Origin: Polaribacter sp. Hel_I_88
GTDB taxonomy: Bacteria > Bacteroidota > Bacteroidia > Flavobacteriales > Flavobacteriaceae
Length of the DNA: 64,000 nt
Assembly (NCBI RefSeq): GCF_000687935.1
Contig: NZ_JHZZ01000001.1
Coordinates: 2,192,001 to 2,256,000, forward strand
Direction of reading: 5' to 3'
Shown: one piece after another, positions 59,804-64,000 of the stretch
Position numbering within the stretch: position 1 is the stretch's first letter
How the letters are laid out: each line of letters starts with the position of its first letter
Notes under the pieces: generated by a model
What the model saw: the letters and a program-made list of their open reading frames with translations, nothing else
What the model was told of the DNA's origin: nothing
Database searches by the model: none
Program-made: the position numbers and the translations under genes

Positions 59804-62800
59804 ATGAGAAAATATATTTTCTTTTTTTTATGTTGCTTTTGTATGCAAATATCGTTTGCGCAAGTAAGCAATTCTGTACTTTCTTCTGGCAATTGGTTTC
59901 AGTTTTCTGTGGACACCACTGGTGTTTTTAAAATTGATAGATCATTTTTACAACAAATTGGTATTGCTACAAACGGTTTAAATCCTAAGAAAATACATAT
60001 TTACGGAAATGGAGGGCAAATGTTGCCGGATTTAAATAGCGATTTTAGGTATGATGATTTGCAGGAAAACGCCATTTTTGTTTCAGGTGAAGATGATGGT
60101 TCTTTTGATGCCAACGATTTTATTCTTTTGTATGCAAAAGGTCCTCATGATTGGGATATCAATACAACTACAGAAACTGTAAGACACAGACAAAATATTT
60201 TTTCTGACAAAGCTTATTATTTTATTACCGTAAATGATATTGATGGAAAAAGAATGGCTACAAAAATGCCCATCACTGCAAATGCCACAAGTCAAATATT
60301 AGTTTTTGATGACTTTACTTTTTATGAAAAAGATGAAAAAAGCATTTTAGCAGCTGGTACACAATGGTTTTTTAAGGAGGATTTTAACATTGAAAATACT
60401 CAGGAGTTTCATATTCCTTTTCCAAATGCTGTACCAAATGAACCCATTAATATTAGGGTAAGAAGTGTATTTAATTCCAACACACCTGCTTCTATGGCAG
60501 TTCAATTTAATAATCAGGAGTTATTTAGCCTTAATTATAATGGGTTGTCACCACTTTCTTTAACAAAAGCGCAAGCGTTGGAAAGAAATGCAAATGCCGT
60601 AAATTCATCGGAAAATATAAAAATTTCTTTGACCTATACCAATGCTGGAAATCCGGCTGCCAATGCATTTTTAGACTTTATTGAAATTGTGGGCAAAAAG
60701 CAATTGCGATTTACCGATTTTCAGTTTGGTTTTCGAAGTTTTGAACAAGCAGCTACCAATGGAGTTGTAGCGTATCAAATTGAAAACGGTCAAACTGCAT
60801 TTCAAGTTTGGGATGTTTCAGATTACATACATCCGCAAGCCATAACAAACCAAAGTACTGGAAACAATTTTACCTTTAATGATGTTGGAGGGGAATTTAA
60901 AGAATATATTATTTTAGATGCTAATGATTTTTATGTTCCTGAAAGCGTCGAAGATCCTAGGGTAAAAAATCAGAATTTACATGCAGTAAAGGATGTCAAT
61001 TATATGATTATTACCAATGCTGAATTGGCAGGACAAGCGCAAAGATTGGCAAATTATCACGAAACAAATTCTAATTTATCGACAAAAGTGGTGTTGTTAG
61101 ACGAGATTTATAATGAGTTTTCTTCGGGTTCTAAAGATATTACAGGGATTAGAGATTTTATAAAACATGTGTATAACACAAATTCATCTACTGAAACAAA
61201 ACTACAATATGTCTGTTTTTTTGGAGATGCTTCTTACGATTATAAAGACAGAATTCAAAGTAACAATAATATAGTGCCTGTAAAATTATCGGAAATTAGC
61301 TTTAACCTGGCAAGTTCTTGGGTTACCGATGATTTTTATGTGATGTTAGAACCCAATGAAGGCACCATGTCTACCTCGCATACCATTGATGTAGTTTCCA
61401 GCAGAATTCCTGTGTCTACCATTCCTGAAGCCACGATTGTAGTTGATAAAATTTTATCGTATTATGATAAAAAAGCCATTGGCGATTGGAGAAACACAGT
61501 AACGTTGTTAGCGGATGATATTGATGACTTAAATAGTGACAGAAATTTGCAATCTGGAGTAGAAATTATTGCGGATGAAATTACAGCAAAGAAACCTATT
61601 TTTAACATTAATAAAATTTATGCGGATGCTTTTGTACAGCAAAACTCTTCTGGAGGTGAACGCTATCCAGCTGTAAATAATGCCATAACAAATGCCATAG
61701 AAAAAGGAACGTTGGTGTTTGATTATTTTGGTCATGGAGGAGAAGATGGTTTTGCAGCCGAAAGAATTTTAGATGTACCACAAATTCAAGCCTTAAATAA
61801 TCAAAATACCTTACCTCTTTTTATAACCATTACTTGCAATTTTTCTAGATTCGATAATCCAAATAGAATTACTGCTGGAGAGTTATTTTTTAAGAGTAAA
61901 ACTGGAGGTTCAGCAAGTATGATCACCACTACAAGAGAGGTTTTTATCTCTACTGGGCAACGTTTTAATGAAGATTTAATACGGATTTTACTAGCTTTTA
62001 ATAATGAAGATTTTACCATTGCAGAGGCGTTGGTAAAAGCAAAAAATGCTTTTTCGAGTTCGCAAAAATTCTTTATTTATTCTTTTGGAGATCCTGCAAT
62101 GAAATTGGCGGTTCCAAAACCCAATGTACGCATTACAAAAATGAATGATGTTGCTGTAACACAATCTTTAGATACGATTAAAGCGTTATCAAAAATTAAG
62201 TTTGAAGGTGTTGTTACAGACGATTCAAATACAGTTTTAACGGATTTTAATGGTACTTTATCCACGACTATTTTCGATAAATCAATTGATAAAAACACCT
62301 TAGATAATGATGGTTTTGGCATTGTAAATACTTTTGATGCGCAAGAAAGTAAGTTGTTTAGAGGAAAATCTACAGTGACAAATGGCGCATTTAGTTTCGA
62401 TTTTATCGTGCCAAAAGATGTGAAAGTTGCCTTTGGAAAAGGGAAATTAAGTTTTTATGCAGAAAATGGAGAAATAGACAAAGCAGGTTCCAATTTCGAA
62501 GTCATTGTTGGCGGAATTAATGAAAACGCTCCTGAAGATACTGTGGGTCCAGAAATTCAATTGTTTATGAATGATGAATCTTTTATTGATGGTGGCAATA
62601 CAAACTCGTCACCAAATTTAATAGCATCGCTTTCAGATATGAGTGGAATTAATACGTCTATTACAGCTGTAGATCATGATATTGTTGGTATTTTAGATGG
62701 AGATACCGCCAATCCCATAATCTTAAACGATTTTTATCAAACGAATTTAGACGATTTTACAAACGGAAAAGTAACTTATACATTAAGAGATTTAGACGTT

Positions 62801-63202
62801 GGGCCACATACATTACAATTAAAAGCTTGGGACACTTACAATAACTCCTCAGAAACTACGTTAAATTTTGTGGTTGTAAGTGATGCGATTCTAAATTTAG
62901 AAAACGTTTTAAATTATCCAAATCCTTTTGTAAATTACACAGAATTTTGGTTCAATCACAACAAACCAAATGAACCTTTAGAGGTGCAAGTTCAGGTTTT
63001 TACAGTTGCTGGTAAATTGGTAAAAACTATCAATCAAAATGTGCAAACAACAGGTAATTTGTCAAGAAACATTACTTGGAATGGTTTAGACGATTTTGGT
63101 AATAAAATAGGAAAGGGAGTTTACGTCTATAAACTAAAGGTAAAATCGACTGTGAACAATTTAGTTTCAGAGAAATACGAAAAATTAGTAATACTTCAAT
63201 AA
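59804..63202 (+). CDS. porU: Type IX secretion system sortase PorU
   Basis: 1132 aa from ATG 59804; an upstream TTG (59783) would add seven residues but lies closer to the promoter. The signal peptide is IFFFLCCFCMQISFAQ. A large N-terminal beta region (about 25-380) is followed by a C25 gingipain-type peptidase. The catalytic pair is His644 (FDYFGHGGEDG) and Cys678 (ITITCNFSRF). Ig-like and C-terminal secretion-like domains end with YPNPFVNYTEFWFNHN and GVYVYKLKVKS. PorU removes C-terminal signals of T9SS cargo and attaches them to lipopolysaccharide. Confidence 0.96.
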   Translation: MRKYIFFFLCCFCMQISFAQVSNSVLSSGNWFQFSVDTTGVFKIDRSFLQQIGIATNGLNPKKIHIYGNGGQMLPDLNSDFRYDDLQENAIFVSGEDDGSFDANDFILLYAKGPHDWDINTTTETVRHRQNIFSDKAYYFITVNDIDGKRMATKMPITANATSQILVFDDFTFYEKDEKSILAAGTQWFFKEDFNIENTQEFHIPFPNAVPNEPINIRVRSVFNSNTPASMAVQFNNQELFSLNYNGLSPLSLTKAQALERNANAVNSSENIKISLTYTNAGNPAANAFLDFIEIVGKKQLRFTDFQFGFRSFEQAATNGVVAYQIENGQTAFQVWDVSDYIHPQAITNQSTGNNFTFNDVGGEFKEYIILDANDFYVPESVEDPRVKNQNLHAVKDVNYMIITNAELAGQAQRLANYHETNSNLSTKVVLLDEIYNEFSSGSKDITGIRDFIKHVYNTNSSTETKLQYVCFFGDASYDYKDRIQSNNNIVPVKLSEISFNLASSWVTDDFYVMLEPNEGTMSTSHTIDVVSSRIPVSTIPEATIVVDKILSYYDKKAIGDWRNTVTLLADDIDDLNSDRNLQSGVEIIADEITAKKPIFNINKIYADAFVQQNSSGGERYPAVNNAITNAIEKGTLVFDYFGHGGEDGFAAERILDVPQIQALNNQNTLPLFITITCNFSRFDNPNRITAGELFFKSKTGGSASMITTTREVFISTGQRFNEDLIRILLAFNNEDFTIAEALVKAKNAFSSSQKFFIYSFGDPAMKLAVPKPNVRITKMNDVAVTQSLDTIKALSKIKFEGVVTDDSNTVLTDFNGTLSTTIFDKSIDKNTLDNDGFGIVNTFDAQESKLFRGKSTVTNGAFSFDFIVPKDVKVAFGKGKLSFYAENGEIDKAGSNFEVIVGGINENAPEDTVGPEIQLFMNDESFIDGGNTNSSPNLIASLSDMSGINTSITAVDHDIVGILDGDTANPIILNDFYQTNLDDFTNGKVTYTLRDLDVGPHTLQLKAWDTYNNSSETTLNFVVVSDAILNLENVLNYPNPFVNYTEFWFNHNKPNEPLEVQVQVFTVAGKLVKTINQNVQTTGNLSRNITWNGLDDFGNKIGKGVYVYKLKVKSTVNNLVSEKYEKLVILQ

Positions 63203-63241
63203 AAAGTAGATATTTGTAACATTAACAAGAATAATCAAAGA

Positions 63242-64000
63242 ATGAAAAAAATTGGATTTTGTATTGCACTTTGTGCTTTAGTAGGTTTAAAAATAAATGC
63301 GCAGAATAATGCTATTACAACAGCTGCACCTTTTATGTTAATTGTACCAGATGCAAGAGCAGGAGGAATGGGAGATATGGGGGTTGCAACGTCTACAGAT
63401 GCGTGGTCTTTATTCCATAATCCTGCAAAAATTGCTTTTAGTGATCGTCAAATAAAAACGGGAATTACCTATTCTCCTTGGTTGCGTAATTTAACAGATG
63501 ATATTTTTGTAGGAAGTGGTGCATACATTAACAGATTTAGCGAAAATGCAGCTTGGGGAGCAGATTTTAAATACTTTTCTTTAGGTCAAATAGATTTAAC
63601 AGATAATCAAGGAAATCCAAATGGTACCATAAATCCTAACGAATTTGTGTTTACTGGTTCTTATGCCTTAAAATTAAGTGAAACTTTTTCGATGGGAGTT
63701 TCTTTAAAATATTTGCGTTCTAATTTAGCATTTAATGGAACTGCCGGAAATACATTGCAACCCATCAACTCTTTTGCTGTAGATGTTTCTGGATATTACC
63801 AATCTTTTGAAGAAAATTATGGTAATTTTAATGGACGTTATAGAATAGGTTTCAATATTGCCAATATTGGTCCTAAAGTATCTTATACACCAGGTGAAGA
63901 AGATTTTATCCCAACCAATTTAAAGTTTGGTGGAGGTTTTGATTTTATTTTAGACGATTATAATATTATTTCAACAAATGTTGAATTTACTAAATTATTA
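63242..64000 (+). CDS. porV: T9SS outer-membrane protein PorV (partial, 3' cut by window)
   Basis: About 253 codons before the window ends, no stop. The signal is KKIGFCIALCALVGLKINAQ. Family features are PDARAGGMGDMGVATSTDAWSLFHNPAKIA and the FadL-like barrel strands (YSPWLRNLTDDIF, YFSLGQIDL). PorV is the outer-membrane shuttle that carries cargo from the translocon to PorU. It starts 39 bases after porU and is likely cotranscribed. Confidence 0.94.
   Translation, partial: MKKIGFCIALCALVGLKINAQNNAITTAAPFMLIVPDARAGGMGDMGVATSTDAWSLFHNPAKIAFSDRQIKTGITYSPWLRNLTDDIFVGSGAYINRFSENAAWGADFKYFSLGQIDLTDNQGNPNGTINPNEFVFTGSYALKLSETFSMGVSLKYLRSNLAFNGTAGNTLQPINSFAVDVSGYYQSFEENYGNFNGRYRIGFNIANIGPKVSYTPGEEDFIPTNLKFGGGFDFILDDYNIISTNVEFTKLL

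Overview
The window reads as the chromosome of a gliding, marine-type Flavobacteriaceae bacterium (Polaribacter/Tenacibaculum-like; genus is inference). DNA is AT-rich. The right end carries gldJ, porU and porV, which are type IX secretion and gliding genes. Several promoters match the Bacteroidota pattern TTG-N18/19-TAnnTTTG, and many genes lack a Shine-Dalgarno sequence.

Layout. 1-7854: the end of a probable exbD, a TonB-like gene and folC. These are usually neighbours in this family, but here a nucleotide-sugar block separates tonB from folC: two nucleotidyltransferases, ugd, fcl, a four-helix-bundle gene and gmd. 7873-11010: a tRNA-Val(TAC) array with two intact and several broken copies, a small GIY-YIG nuclease gene and about 2 kb of short palindromic repeats. 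11088-15746: a block of unknown genes (250, 360, 65 and 75 aa) interrupted by a 1306-bp IS3-family element with a 4-bp target duplication. 15747-16579: more repeats. 16580-25968: sugar-nucleotide genes (wlbA-like, a decayed nucleotidyltransferase, glmS, a UDP-HexNAc 4-epimerase, a second four-helix-bundle gene, a UDP-HexNAc dehydrogenase, wecB, wecC, pseB). 25979-30156: a nonulosonate-type set (CMP-sugar synthase, SDR, synthase, NTF2-like protein, PseG-like hydrolase) with no PseC aminotransferase. 30165-48619: a tightly packed assembly and export operon (capsule-type and pyruvyl transferases, Wzx-like flippase, Wzy-like polymerase, four GT4-type glycosyltransferases, two hexapeptide acyltransferases, a heparinase-like protein, a WecA-like initiating transferase, a WbpM-like dehydratase, Wza-like lipoprotein, Wzc-like kinase). 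The CpsB-type phosphatase that would partner Wzc lies on the opposite strand (50837-51577) between two large repeat fields. 55151-64000: an N-acetylglucosamine-kinase-like gene, then murF and gldJ (minus) and porU and porV (plus; porV cut by the window end).

Together the middle genes make a Wzx/Wzy-type surface polysaccharide. Predicted precursors are GDP-L-fucose, UDP-glucuronate, UDP-HexNAc uronates, UDP-ManNAcA and a CMP-nonulosonate-like sugar.

The most unusual content is outside the genes. At least four families of short palindromic elements begin with GTCA and end with TGAC. Related hairpins interrupt tRNA-Val copies at GGT^TC in the D- and T-loops. One such element sits in the loop of the gldJ-murF terminator. 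One element has its two arms separated by a GIY-YIG reading frame. I infer a family of small mobile hairpins that favour RNA-loop sites, possibly linked to single-domain GIY-YIG nucleases.
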